Part shown: positions 16,108 through 24,558 of the stretch, in pieces | Position numbering within the stretch: position 1 is the first letter of the stretch | Layout: every line of letters starts with the position of its first letter | Assembly: GCA_024641305.1 (NCBI GenBank) | Contig: JAHEDI010000014.1 | Span: forward strand, 3,810 to 67,809 | DNA from: a bacterium | GTDB taxonomy: Bacteria; Actinomycetota; Acidimicrobiia; Spongiisociales; JAENVV01 | Direction of reading: 5' to 3' | DNA length: 64,000 bases | Made by a program: the position numbers and the translations under genes | The notes under the pieces: model-generated | The model's input: only the letters and a program-made list of their open reading frames with translations | Told to the model about the DNA's origin: nothing | Database searches by the model: none

Positions 16108-17775
16108 GTGCTCAATCGCAACTACGCATTTACCGTGCCGCTCCTTGGCGCCCTTCGCGACCTTGGCCTCGAGCATGTCGCAGTGAGTCCTGGTTCGCGC
16201 AACACGCCTTTGGCGATTGCGGCAGCTGAAACGGTCGGACTCGACGTGTCCGTGCACCTTGACGAACGAAGCGCCGCCTTCTTTGCTCTTGGCATGGCCA
16301 GGGCGGTCGGAAAACCAGTCGCATTGATCTCAACGTCGGGTACGGCCGCTGCCGAATATCTCCCGGCAGTGGTCGAGGCCCGGCTCTCGCACATCCCCCT
16401 CGTGATTCTTACCGCTGACCGGCCGCAAGAGTTGCGTGACACCGGAGCACCCCAAACCATCCGTCAGGCGGATCTCTACGGGACGTCGGTCAAGTGGGCC
16501 CACGATGCCGCCCCGCCCGATCCCTCGGCCGACCCCGCCAGATACGCGGTTCGACTCGGAGCGCAAGCCTGGGCCACGGCCCAGGAAACGCCGGCCGGGC
16601 CGGTTCACCTCAACCTGGCCTTTCGAGACCCGCTCGCTCCCACGCCAGCCACTGAAGACGCTCCCCCAGCGCCACCGACACCGACAATCCACCTCGGCAT
16701 CTCCGTCGCTACCGACGGCGCCTTGCTCGCCGTCGCCCGTCAAATCGGTAGCAAGAAGCTCCTCATCGTTGCCGGACCATCCGACAATCCTGAGACTGCG
16801 TCGGCCATCGCCGGACTCGCCGAAGCTGCCGACGCCCCAATCTTCGCTGATCCCCTGTCTGGCCTACGGGCCGGCCAACACGCGGTCGAACGGGTTGTTG
16901 CCACCGGCGACGCCCTTGCCCGGGCTGGCCGACTCGACAAGGATCTGCGCCCGGATATGGTCATTCGCTTCGGACCAGTCCCAACCTCAAAAGCTCTGTG
17001 GACATGGCTTGCAAAAACGGACGTACCTCAGGTGTGGGTGGATGCGGGCACGTGGCGAGAGGCAACCTCAAGCGCGTCAGTCATCGTGAGAGCCGACATG
17101 GCAGACACCGCCAGACGCCTTGCCGAACTCGTCGAACCGGCTGATCCCTCCTGGACACGGACCTGGGCAGCCAGCGAAGCGGCCGTGCTAGACGCTTGGG
17201 GAGTTCTTCCATGGCCATCAGAACCGGCAGTCGCCTCCGCGTTGGCGGCAGGGATGGTCGACGGTGCCAGCCTCGTCGTGTCCTCATCCATGCCGATTCG
17301 TGACGTCGATGCGTTCTTCGGGGTCCAGGATCGGCCCGTCCGAATCTTCGCCAACCGCGCTGCCAACGGCATCGATGGTGTCATCTCGACCGCGATCGGG
17401 GTAGCCGCCACCGGTCGCCCCACGTACCTGCTCATCGGTGATGTGGCCTTCCTGCATGACGCTACCGCCCTGGCGAGCGCCCGCCGCCTAGGGGTTGCTC
17501 TCACCGTCGTGCTGATCGACAACAACGGCGGGGGTATATTCCATTTCCTACCGCAGGCTGACCATCCAGAGCACTTTGAGGACCTTCTGGCTACGCCTCA
17601 CGGAACCAATTTGGTGGCCGTGGCAGAGGGGCTCGGGGCCACCGTCATCGAGCTCTCCACCATCGACGACTTTCTCGGTCATCTCGCCACCCCCGATGAC
17701 GTAAAAGTGCTTGTGGTGAGAACAGACCGCTCAGAGAATCTGACCCTTCACAAGCATCTCTTCAACCGGGGCTAG
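16108..17775 (+). CDS. menD: SEPHCHC synthase (MenD)
   Basis: A thiamine-diphosphate enzyme adding 2-oxoglutarate to isochorismate. The 555-aa protein opens NRNYAFTVPLLGALRDLG and then SPGSRNTPLAIA, with the conserved DERSAAFFALG glutamate region, ISTSGTAAAEYLPAV, TADRPQELR, and a C-terminal ThDP motif running from IGDVAFLHD to IDNNGGGIFHFL. Length matches the family. The start codon is GTG 16108. It ends 7 nt from the stop of convergent menF, keeping substrate supply (MenF) and use (MenD) adjacent. Confidence 0.96.
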   Translation: MLNRNYAFTVPLLGALRDLGLEHVAVSPGSRNTPLAIAAAETVGLDVSVHLDERSAAFFALGMARAVGKPVALISTSGTAAAEYLPAVVEARLSHIPLVILTADRPQELRDTGAPQTIRQADLYGTSVKWAHDAAPPDPSADPARYAVRLGAQAWATAQETPAGPVHLNLAFRDPLAPTPATEDAPPAPPTPTIHLGISVATDGALLAVARQIGSKKLLIVAGPSDNPETASAIAGLAEAADAPIFADPLSGLRAGQHAVERVVATGDALARAGRLDKDLRPDMVIRFGPVPTSKALWTWLAKTDVPQVWVDAGTWREATSSASVIVRADMADTARRLAELVEPADPSWTRTWAASEAAVLDAWGVLPWPSEPAVASALAAGMVDGASLVVSSSMPIRDVDAFFGVQDRPVRIFANRAANGIDGVISTAIGVAATGRPTYLLIGDVAFLHDATALASARRLGVALTVVLIDNNGGGIFHFLPQADHPEHFEDLLATPHGTNLVAVAEGLGATVIELSTIDDFLGHLATPDDVKVLVVRTDRSENLTLHKHLFNRG

Positions 17776-17782
17776 CCGTCGA

Positions 17783-19099
17783 TCAAGACTCGGCGAGGAG
17801 ACTCATCATGGTCCGAAACTTCAGGCGCGTTTCTTCCAACTCGGCGGCCGGATTGGAATCTGCCACGATTCCCGCTCCCGCATAGAGCAGGGCAGTCCGA
17901 CCCTGAATCAAGGCGCAACGAAGCGAGATCGCCAGTTCCCCGTCGCCCTTCCGATTGGCCCAGCCAATGCCGCCGGCATACCAACCGCGATCGATGAGCT
18001 CTTCTTTGGCGAGAAACCGATCAGCCTCGTCGCGGGGACTTCCCCCTACGGCAGGCGTCGGGTGAAGGGTTCCCGCCAGATCGAAGACATGGATGGAGTC
18101 CACCAGGTCGCCACGGACCTCGGTTGAGAGATGTTGGACATGGGTCGTCTTGCGCAGCGACGGAACGTGATCGACATGCAACGACGTCGTGAGGGGTCCG
18201 AGGCGCTCAGTGATGTCGTCAACCACAAACCGGTGCTCGCGACGATCTTTGCCGGAGGACATGAGGAGCTCACCGAAAGCCCGATCCTCCTCTTCGTTGC
18301 TGCCGCGCGGCGCCGAGCCGGCCAGCGGATGAGATCGTACCCGAGTGCCGACCCGCTCAACGAGCAGCTCGGGTGAAGCGCCGACAAACACCCGGTCACC
18401 TTGCTGCCAACCGAACACATAACACTCGGGATACGTCATGCGAAGGCGCGAAACCAGATCGAAGGGCCGATACGGCACGTCAGATGTGACCAGCACCGAG
18501 CGAGCCATCACGACTTTTTCGAATAACCCGGCTCGAATCGAGTCAACCGCGTTGGCCACGGCGCCTTCCCATTCCGTCGGAGCCGGTCGCGACTCAATGG
18601 AAAGATCGGTCGTCCGACCCGTTGCGGGCGGACCGGGATCGCTCAGTTGGGACAACACCTCGGCGACGGGACCCCACGATCTCCCTGGCGGCAAAACAAC
18701 GACGAGTTCGGCGCTTTCCCGGGTGCCAATCACACTCACCACCGGTATGACCGAAACCGCCGGGCTGAAGCCATCCCATTCGGTACCCAGCCCACCTTCG
18801 GGTCGATACGAAAACCCGACAAAGGCTCGCGGGTCGATCCCACATTGACTCAACTGCGAACTGATCTCACCAAATCGGCCAGGCCCGTCGGTTGCCTCGG
18901 ATCGCCAGGCCGCCCCCAAACCACCTGCTTCGTCAGCATCCGGGCGACCGAAGTAGGCCGCGAACGGGAAGAGATGGGCACCACTTCGCACCAGAGCGAG
19001 CGGGTCCACTGTGACCGGGACCGCCGCCACCCGAAAGACGTTGGCGGTCTCAGGCCCGAGTTGGACGCCGAGTGCCTCTATGAACGGCTTGGAGAACAT
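17783..19099 (-). CDS. menF: Isochorismate synthase
   Basis: Converts chorismate to isochorismate, the first menaquinone step. The 438-aa protein carries the chorismate-utilising enzyme core at its C-terminus: FVGASPELLVER, SHPLAGSAPRG, ELLMSSGKDRREH, LHPTPAVGGSPRDEA, and YAGAGIVADSNPAAELEET. ATG 19099 has AGGA eight bases upstream. Siderophore-type isochorismate synthases look similar, but the menD neighbour favours the menaquinone role. Confidence 0.93.
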   Translation of the reverse strand: MFSKPFIEALGVQLGPETANVFRVAAVPVTVDPLALVRSGAHLFPFAAYFGRPDADEAGGLGAAWRSEATDGPGRFGEISSQLSQCGIDPRAFVGFSYRPEGGLGTEWDGFSPAVSVIPVVSVIGTRESAELVVVLPPGRSWGPVAEVLSQLSDPGPPATGRTTDLSIESRPAPTEWEGAVANAVDSIRAGLFEKVVMARSVLVTSDVPYRPFDLVSRLRMTYPECYVFGWQQGDRVFVGASPELLVERVGTRVRSHPLAGSAPRGSNEEEDRAFGELLMSSGKDRREHRFVVDDITERLGPLTTSLHVDHVPSLRKTTHVQHLSTEVRGDLVDSIHVFDLAGTLHPTPAVGGSPRDEADRFLAKEELIDRGWYAGGIGWANRKGDGELAISLRCALIQGRTALLYAGAGIVADSNPAAELEETRLKFRTMMSLLAES

Positions 19100-19135
19100 G
19101 GACGCAATCCTAGAGCTTCCTGAAGTCTGGCCTAA

Positions 19136-19948
19136 TCAGTTGCTCAAGAAGCGACTGACCGCCGCGACGATGACTCGCGCCATGGCGACCGGCTGTTCCA
19201 TCGGCACAAAATGCCCGGCTTCAGGCACGGTAATGAGTCGTGAGCCAGCCATTCGGTCGAGAAGTACGTCGACGTAGCCGGGCGGATAGGTGTCGGTATC
19301 GGCTCCGACTACCAACCAGACAGGAATCGCCACTTCGGCGAGACGGTCGAATACTCCATCGGATCCCGACGCTCGGAACGTTGCCGCCTCGTCGGCTGGC
19401 TCGCATGCCAAGACCCAACGCTCACCCTCGGGCACCAAGCCGCCTTCGATGTAGGCCGCCAGAGCATCCGGATCCCAATTTGCGAACACCGTCTTGACGG
19501 CGAAGTTCGCCAGAGCCTCTGCCGGCGAGCCGAACTCGCGGCGGCGGCGAGCCGCACCTCGGACGAGTGGATGATCGTCGCCGTCGAATGAAAACGGCGG
19601 GAAGATGATCGGTTCAACCAGTACCTGCCCTACGAAGCGCCCCGGATGGTCGAGCGCACTTCGTAGCAAGACGGCGCCGCCCATCGAGTGCCCAACTCCT
19701 ATTACCGGTCCCTCGATCGCCGACAGGGCCTCGGTCACGTCTCCGGCAAGACGCGACCAGGCGTGGTCATCGGACTTGGGCGACGTTCCATGCGACCGAA
19801 AGTCAAACGCCACAATGCGCCCACCGAAATCCTCCCGACGTAATGCGTCGACCATCGGCCGCCAAACGAGCTTGTGGAATCCTGTGGCATGGGCAAGCAG
19901 CAATGTGACCGGCCCACTACCGGCCCACTCGATCGTCGAAAGCTGCAA
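19136..19948 (-). CDS. Alpha/beta hydrolase, substrate unknown
   Basis: A 270-aa hydrolase with the oxyanion region LAHATGFHKLVW, nucleophile motif GVGHSMGGAVLL, late acid in VVGADTDTYPP and catalytic His in EAGHFVPMEQP. The track ORF extends 44 codons into the preceding gene; TTG 19948 with AGGA at about 5 nt is the most likely start and gives the normal first strand LQLSTIEWAG. The gene follows the DUF3105 gene by 29 nt on the same strand. No specific substrate is evident. Confidence 0.8.
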   Translation of the reverse strand: MQLSTIEWAGSGPVTLLLAHATGFHKLVWRPMVDALRREDFGGRIVAFDFRSHGTSPKSDDHAWSRLAGDVTEALSAIEGPVIGVGHSMGGAVLLRSALDHPGRFVGQVLVEPIIFPPFSFDGDDHPLVRGAARRRREFGSPAEALANFAVKTVFANWDPDALAAYIEGGLVPEGERWVLACEPADEAATFRASGSDGVFDRLAEVAIPVWLVVGADTDTYPPGYVDVLLDRMAGSRLITVPEAGHFVPMEQPVAMARVIVAAVSRFLSN

Positions 19949-19977
19949 TGGTTTCCTAACCAGGATCGGACGGGTTA

Positions 19978-20589
19978 CTAACGCACGTGGTGGTCGATAC
20001 CGTGATAGAGCCCAATAAAATCGGCAATATCGGCCCGAGCCTCGTCGGTCAGGTCGTCGAAGTACAGAACGCGATTCCACGAAATCAGCGCGGCCCGATA
20101 CGAGGTTCCGTCCGGATCTTGAATGGGCCCGGCGTATGGGGTTAAGACCAGCGTCGGTTCAGGCCGGTCCTCGACAAGTGTGGTGAGAGCCGAAGACAGA
20201 TCATCACAACCGGTCGGGCAGTTATAGACAAAAACGACGCCGGCGTCCTCAAGGTTGTGCAAGAACAACTCGGGTGGAATTGGTTCTTCACTGACGCCCC
20301 AGGGTCCCAAGCCTCCGAAGTGTGGTCCTGAGGAGGGGGGTGCCGAGTTGTACGCGACATGGGGTTCTTCGAGACTGGACAGGTGAAAGTTGCCCTGGTT
20401 GGGATACGGGATCCCGGGTGGGGCTGGCGCCAGCATGACCCAAGCGACCAGGGCTACCACCGCAGCGAGTATGACGCCAATGGTGACGAAACTCTTCTTC
20501 CTGACATCAGCGGTTTGCGCGGCTGCCTTTTCCTCAGCTTTGCGAATCTGCTCAAGTTCGAGCGTCCGCCCTTTTCCCTTTGACGACAT
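19978..20589 (-). CDS. Membrane-anchored DUF3105 protein
   Basis: A 203-aa protein with a charged cytoplasmic N-terminus (about residues 1-32, Lys/Glu-rich), one transmembrane helix (about 34-54, FVTIGVILAAVVALVAW) and an extracytoplasmic domain. The conserved DUF3105 block is visible as PPSSGPHFGG, LHNLEDAGVVFVYNC, and a C-terminal DHHVR. The family is common in actinobacteria and of unknown function. His and Cys residues in the outer domain could bind metal. It may be co-transcribed with the downstream hydrolase. Confidence 0.85.
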   Translation of the reverse strand: MSSKGKGRTLELEQIRKAEEKAAAQTADVRKKSFVTIGVILAAVVALVAWVMLAPAPPGIPYPNQGNFHLSSLEEPHVAYNSAPPSSGPHFGGLGPWGVSEEPIPPELFLHNLEDAGVVFVYNCPTGCDDLSSALTTLVEDRPEPTLVLTPYAGPIQDPDGTSYRAALISWNRVLYFDDLTDEARADIADFIGLYHGIDHHVR

Positions 20590-20671
20590 ACCTGCAACTA
20601 CTCCTCGTGGTCCTTCGATAGATTACCGGACCGTGAACGAATAGTCACAGTCGCCCTGAGCCTATGGGCGA

Positions 20672-21322
20672 CTACACAGTCGGCGCCGCCTCGGCAACCT
20701 CGTCGACGTCCCACGTGAGTCTCGAATCGACCCGGACCACGCCGTCAAGTCTGCGGGTCAACTCCTGCAAGAGACGAACATCGGCCTTCTCTGGCAAAGC
20801 CCCCTCGAGCGTGACCACCCCTTCATCGACCGTGACTTCAATGAGATCGGGGTCAAACATGAGGATCCGGTTGAGAACATCTTGTCGGATTTCATCCTCG
20901 ATCACGTCGTCGGGGCGAGCGAACGCACGGACAATATCGGACCTTGAGATAATTCCGACGAGATGCCCATCAGCATCGACTACCGGAAGTCGCTTCACGT
21001 TCTTGTTGGCCATCGTCCTGCCTGCCTCGGACAGGGTCGTATCTTCAAACACCACGACCGGGTGGCGGGTCATTACGTCGCCGACGGCCTCGGACGGAGC
21101 GCTCACCCCTTCGTCGAAGAACACGCTGAGCAACCTCGGACGTGGGCCGGGATCACGCACAAGAAAATCGGCTTCAGTGATGATCCCGACGACGACAGAT
21201 TCGCCTTCGACCACCGGAATTCCCGAGATTCCGTTGTCCACCATCAACCGGGCGGCCTCCTTCAAAGAATGCTCTGGAGTGACCGTGATCACTTCAATGG
21301 TCATCACATCCTGGACATGCAT
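20672..21322 (-). CDS. CBS-domain pair plus BON domain protein
   Basis: A 216-aa cytoplasmic protein: two CBS motifs (about residues 5-60 and 75-135, e.g. VDNGISGIPVVE and NVKRLPVVDADGHLVGIISRSD) followed by a BON domain (about 140-205, VTVDEGVVTLEGALPEK). CBS pairs bind adenine nucleotides; BON is often associated with membranes or phospholipid. CBS-only relatives such as Hrp1 belong to the mycobacterial DosR regulon. Two adjacent ATGs are possible; the second, at 21322, is five bases from AAGGAG and overlaps the usp stop as TGATG. It is the third gene of the regulator-usp-CBS operon. Confidence 0.88.
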   Translation of the reverse strand: MHVQDVMTIEVITVTPEHSLKEAARLMVDNGISGIPVVEGESVVVGIITEADFLVRDPGPRPRLLSVFFDEGVSAPSEAVGDVMTRHPVVVFEDTTLSEAGRTMANKNVKRLPVVDADGHLVGIISRSDIVRAFARPDDVIEDEIRQDVLNRILMFDPDLIEVTVDEGVVTLEGALPEKADVRLLQELTRRLDGVVRVDSRLTWDVDEVAEAAPTV

Positions 21323-21753
21323 CATGTCTCCTTTACAACAAGCACATCGCAGTGCGCAAAGTGCAACACGCGATGGGCAGTGCTACCTAGAAAGAACGCC
21401 GCAAGCTCAGACCGACCCCGGGAACCAACGACCGCCAGATCGCATCCGTACTCTTCGGCAAAGTCAATCAGAACGTCTGGCGGGTATCCGCGAATCGAAT
21501 GCTCGTGAATTTCGACGCCATCACTGCTGATTCGCTCAACATGAGGAGCAGCCACGGTCCAGACTTCGTCGATCTGGGCCTGCTCAATGGCCCCTATCTG
21601 GATCGGGGCAATACCAACCGCTTGCAGCAGATGGGGCGACATGTGAACTGCATAGACGACGTGAATCGGGCTCTTGAGAGCCTTCGCCAGTTTTCCAGCA
21701 CGGTCGAGCGCCGCAAGCGAATACGACTGCTCGTCAACCCCGACGACGATCAC
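21322..21753 (-). CDS. Universal stress protein (UspA family)
   Basis: A 143-aa single-domain Usp with the ATP-binding signature GSRGRSELAAFFLGSTAHRVL and N-terminal VIVVGVDEQSYS. Such proteins bind ATP and act in dormancy, hypoxia or starvation. GTG 21753 overlaps the stop of the DevR-like regulator (GTGA) and has GGAAGG six bases upstream, so I prefer it to the track start five codons earlier. It lies between the regulator and the CBS-BON gene. Confidence 0.9.
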   Translation of the reverse strand: MIVVGVDEQSYSLAALDRAGKLAKALKSPIHVVYAVHMSPHLLQAVGIAPIQIGAIEQAQIDEVWTVAAPHVERISSDGVEIHEHSIRGYPPDVLIDFAEEYGCDLAVVGSRGRSELAAFFLGSTAHRVLHFAHCDVLVVKET

Positions 21754-22427
21754 TGCTGGCCTTCCCACGACTCCGGTGGGTAGGCCGATTCCTGTTTGGC
21801 TGCCAGGCGGGCGGCGTAGGCGGCAGCCTCAGACCGCCGGCTCATCTCAAGCTTGGCGAGAAGGTTGGAAACGTAGTTCTTCACCGTCTTCTCGGCCAGA
21901 TACATCTCCTCGGCGATCTGACGGTTGGTGAGACCGTCGGCAATGTGAAATAGGATCTTCGACTCCTGGGGAGATAATCTCGCCAGGAGTGGGTCCTCTG
22001 GACTGTCACCTCGCAACCGGGCGAACAGTTTGTCCGTCATCTCGGCATCGAGCAGCGACTCCCCGGTCGCGACTCGACGGATATTCTCAACCAATGCCGA
22101 CCCATCAATCCGTTTCAACACATACCCGGAGGCCCCCGCCATGATCGCCGACATCAGGGCTTCCTCGTCGGCGTATGAGGTGAGCATAAGTACCCGCACA
22201 TCGGGCCACCTGGACCGGATTTCTCGACAGGCTTCAACTCCCGACCCGTCAGGTAGGCGAAGATCAAGAATCACGACGTTCGGACTGTGGTAGCCGGTCC
22301 GTCGGATCGCCTCGGCAACCGTTCCGGCTTCGCCGACGACCTCAAAATCTTCCTGGGCTTCAAGGAGGGCACGAATCCCCCTGCGTACCAGTTCGTGATC
22401 GTCAACGAGAAGCAGCTTTATGGCCAT
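21750..22427 (-). CDS. NarL/DevR-like response regulator
   Basis: A 225-aa two-component regulator. The receiver domain has acidic residues LLLVDDHELV, phosphoacceptor Asp55 (VVILDLRLPDG), Thr/Ser in MLTSYAD and Lys in GYVLKRI. A LuxR-type helix-turn-helix lies at about 150-212, with TNRQIAEEMYLAEKTVKNYV followed by NLLAKLEMSRRSEAAAYAAR, which closely resembles the DevR/DosR pattern. It diverges from the sensor kinase gene by 122 nt and leads an operon with usp and CBS-BON genes. A hypoxia or redox stimulus is inferred from family and context only. Confidence 0.9.
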   Translation of the reverse strand: MAIKLLLVDDHELVRRGIRALLEAQEDFEVVGEAGTVAEAIRRTGYHSPNVVILDLRLPDGSGVEACREIRSRWPDVRVLMLTSYADEEALMSAIMAGASGYVLKRIDGSALVENIRRVATGESLLDAEMTDKLFARLRGDSPEDPLLARLSPQESKILFHIADGLTNRQIAEEMYLAEKTVKNYVSNLLAKLEMSRRSEAAAYAARLAAKQESAYPPESWEGQQ

Positions 22428-22549
22428 AACCCAAATCTACTGGCAAACGGCTGCAAATGCGTATCGGCAACGCCCCAACCAGATAGAGCCGAAGGTCCCG
22501 ACGCCCAACCGCGCCGGACCAGCCGGGCCACTCAGGTAGGCTGATCGGG

Positions 22550-23656
22550 ATGCTCAACCGAACCGACAACATCTCTGGTCTCATAGAGGCTGCCGCGGGC
22601 GTCGTCGGACAGGCCGACCTGCGGGCGGTCCTCTACGAGACCGTTGAGGCGGCCATGCACATGACCGGAGCCCAGTACGGAGCCATGGGAGTCATTGGCC
22701 AACACAATTCTCTAGTGGAGTTCCTGCATGTCGGTCTACAACCTGCGCAGGCCTCCCTGATCGGGCCGCTCCCGACCGGCCGGGGCGTGCTCGGAACGCT
22801 CATACGATCAGCCGAGACCATCCGCATCGATAATCTCCAGGACCATCCCGACTCCGCAGGATTTCCGACCAAGCATCCAGAGATGCATACATTCCTGGGT
22901 GTACCGATTCGGCTCGGGCCCAGGGTGTTCGGCAACCTTTACCTGACTGAAAAAACCGGCGGCTTCACCGAAGCGGACCAGGATCTGGTCGAATCCTTGT
23001 CAGTCGTGGCGGGAGCAGCCGTCAGCACGGCCCGGCTTCAGGACCGGCTCCGTCGCACTGCGGTAGTCGAGGATCGGGAACGGATCGCTCGCGACCTGCA
23101 CGACGCCATCATCCAGGATCTCTTCGCGGTTGGGCTGTCTCTTCAAGGGATGAGTCTTCGTGTCGAGGAGATCGAACTGCGGACGATGTTGACCGACGCG
23201 GTCGAACGCCTCGACAACGCCATCTCCGAACTACGCCGGTTCATCTTTGGTCTCAGACCACCCGTATGGTCGGGCCGTAACCTTCGACATGAACTCGCCG
23301 AGCTCATCGAGCAAATCTCCGAACCGTACGACGCCCAGGTCGACTTGAACGTACCCTCGAATCTTGCGCCGGTTGATCCCGGTACGGTCGAGACCGCCAT
23401 TCAGCTTGTGCGAGAGGGTTTGTCAAACGCCTTGCGCCATTCAGGGGCTGAAAGAGTCACGGTGTCGGTGGATCTCCTTGAAGCGGATTTGATCATCCAG
23501 GTAGCTGACGACGGAGTCGGTTTCGATCCGGCAACGACCGTGCGCGGCATGGGTTTGGACAATTTGACCGAACGGTCTCAGGACATGGGTGGATCAGTGG
23601 AAATCCGCAGCCGGATCGGCTCCGGAACCACCCTGACCATGCACCTGCCCGTCTAA
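22550..23656 (+). CDS. GAF-domain sensor histidine kinase (DevS/NarX-like)
   Basis: A 368-aa soluble kinase: one GAF domain (about residues 15-160), a HisKA_3 dimerisation helix with His184 in ERIARDLHDAIIQDLFAVG, and a HATPase domain (about 275-368, REGLSNALRHSG, VADDGVGFD). The dimerisation motif and GAF arrangement resemble mycobacterial DevS/DosT, but with a single GAF, and no obvious haem-ligating motif can be asserted. It is divergent from the DevR-like regulator, its probable partner. The stop overlaps the next convergent gene by 4 nt. Confidence 0.9.
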   Translation: MLNRTDNISGLIEAAAGVVGQADLRAVLYETVEAAMHMTGAQYGAMGVIGQHNSLVEFLHVGLQPAQASLIGPLPTGRGVLGTLIRSAETIRIDNLQDHPDSAGFPTKHPEMHTFLGVPIRLGPRVFGNLYLTEKTGGFTEADQDLVESLSVVAGAAVSTARLQDRLRRTAVVEDRERIARDLHDAIIQDLFAVGLSLQGMSLRVEEIELRTMLTDAVERLDNAISELRRFIFGLRPPVWSGRNLRHELAELIEQISEPYDAQVDLNVPSNLAPVDPGTVETAIQLVREGLSNALRHSGAERVTVSVDLLEADLIIQVADDGVGFDPATTVRGMGLDNLTERSQDMGGSVEIRSRIGSGTTLTMHLPV

Positions 23657-24096
23657 ATCGCCAGTTCGGTGAGTGACGGCCGATCTAATCCGCTCGCCAC
23701 CCGATCGACAAACGACTTGATGCAAGCCTCCGTCAGCCGATGGAACAGAGAACGATCTGCCCCGGGCGGTAGCCGGTAAGAACCGCGCAGACTGATCTGG
23801 CATCGATGGGGGCCGATCGGGGCTATGACGAGATCGCCCTGGAGTTCCGAAAACAGCCCGGCCTGACCGGACGCTCTCCACTCCAACGCAATGACGGTGT
23901 GGCTGGACTTGTGGATCGGCTCGGCCACGTTCAGCGTCACGGAAGAAGCCAATAGCTCGTTCCCCACCAGACGACCACGAAGCGACTCAGCGCTTCGGTA
24001 GGCCTCAGATGCCCACGTCATCAGGTCCAGTCCCGCCAGTCGGTGCGAAATATCGTCGCAGGACCGACGGACGTTCGCGAAGTAATACACAAACAT
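23653..24096 (-). CDS. SRPBCC-like hypothetical protein
   Basis: The track ORF (267 aa) is inflated because its N-terminal part is antisense to whiB. ATG 24096 with GGAG upstream gives a 147-aa protein. The pattern TVIALEWRASGQAGLFSELQ, then QISLRGSYRLPPG and a C-terminal helix ACIKSFVDRVASGL resembles a START/SRPBCC-fold family I recall from actinobacteria. No function is known to me. It is convergent with the DevS-like kinase and divergent from whiB. Confidence 0.65.
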   Translation of the reverse strand: MFVYYFANVRRSCDDISHRLAGLDLMTWASEAYRSAESLRGRLVGNELLASSVTLNVAEPIHKSSHTVIALEWRASGQAGLFSELQGDLVIAPIGPHRCQISLRGSYRLPPGADRSLFHRLTEACIKSFVDRVASGLDRPSLTELAI

Positions 24097-24339
24097 CTTC
24101 AGTGTCTCCGAACCAACGACACAATGACGGCTCTCATAGCAACCGTATTCATGCTTGTACCGTACGACGAGTTTGCCTCCCGTTCCTAGGGCAAAATGGC
24201 ACACCGGTTTGGGCTGACGGCCCGAACCTGGCCAATATTGCTCTTTGGCGCCTTTCCGAGCGGCCCACCCGACGAATGGCCCACACCAGGTGCCGAACGG
24301 CCCTGGGTGCGACCGCCCAGGACCTGACAGACTGGCGCC

Positions 24340-24558
24340 ATGATTGACTGGAAAGAGCGCGCAGCCTGCCGAGGAATGGATCCATCCGTGTTTTTCCCAC
24401 CTTCTGGGAATCGAAAGGCGCTCGCGAGAGCGCGAGCGATCTGCGAGGGTTGCCAATCTCAGGAGGACTGCCTAATCATAGGTATTGATCAGACAGAGGG
24501 TATTTTTGCGGGGACCACCCCCCGCCAGCGGAAGTCACTGGTCTCAGTCGGCGACTGA
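24340..24558 (+). CDS. whiB: WhiB-family iron-sulfur regulator
   Basis: WhiB-like proteins are actinobacteria-specific [4Fe-4S] regulators that act with sigma factors in redox sensing or development. The 72-aa protein has four cysteines at 10, 35, 38 and 44 (C-x24-C-x2-C-x5-C) and the following turn GIFAGTT, a variant of the GVWGG signature. The C-terminal basic tail is short. Its 3' end overlaps the convergent acyl-CoA synthetase gene by 15 nt. About 240 nt upstream, between this gene and the SRPBCC gene, is free for control. The paralogue number cannot be assigned. Confidence 0.93.
   Translation: MIDWKERAACRGMDPSVFFPPSGNRKALARARAICEGCQSQEDCLIIGIDQTEGIFAGTTPRQRKSLVSVGD

Noticed and set aside
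22490-22503. DosR-like half site (GGTCCCGAC) between the DevR-like and DevS-like genes
   Set aside because: Only half of the palindrome is recognisable, which is expected by chance at this GC content.
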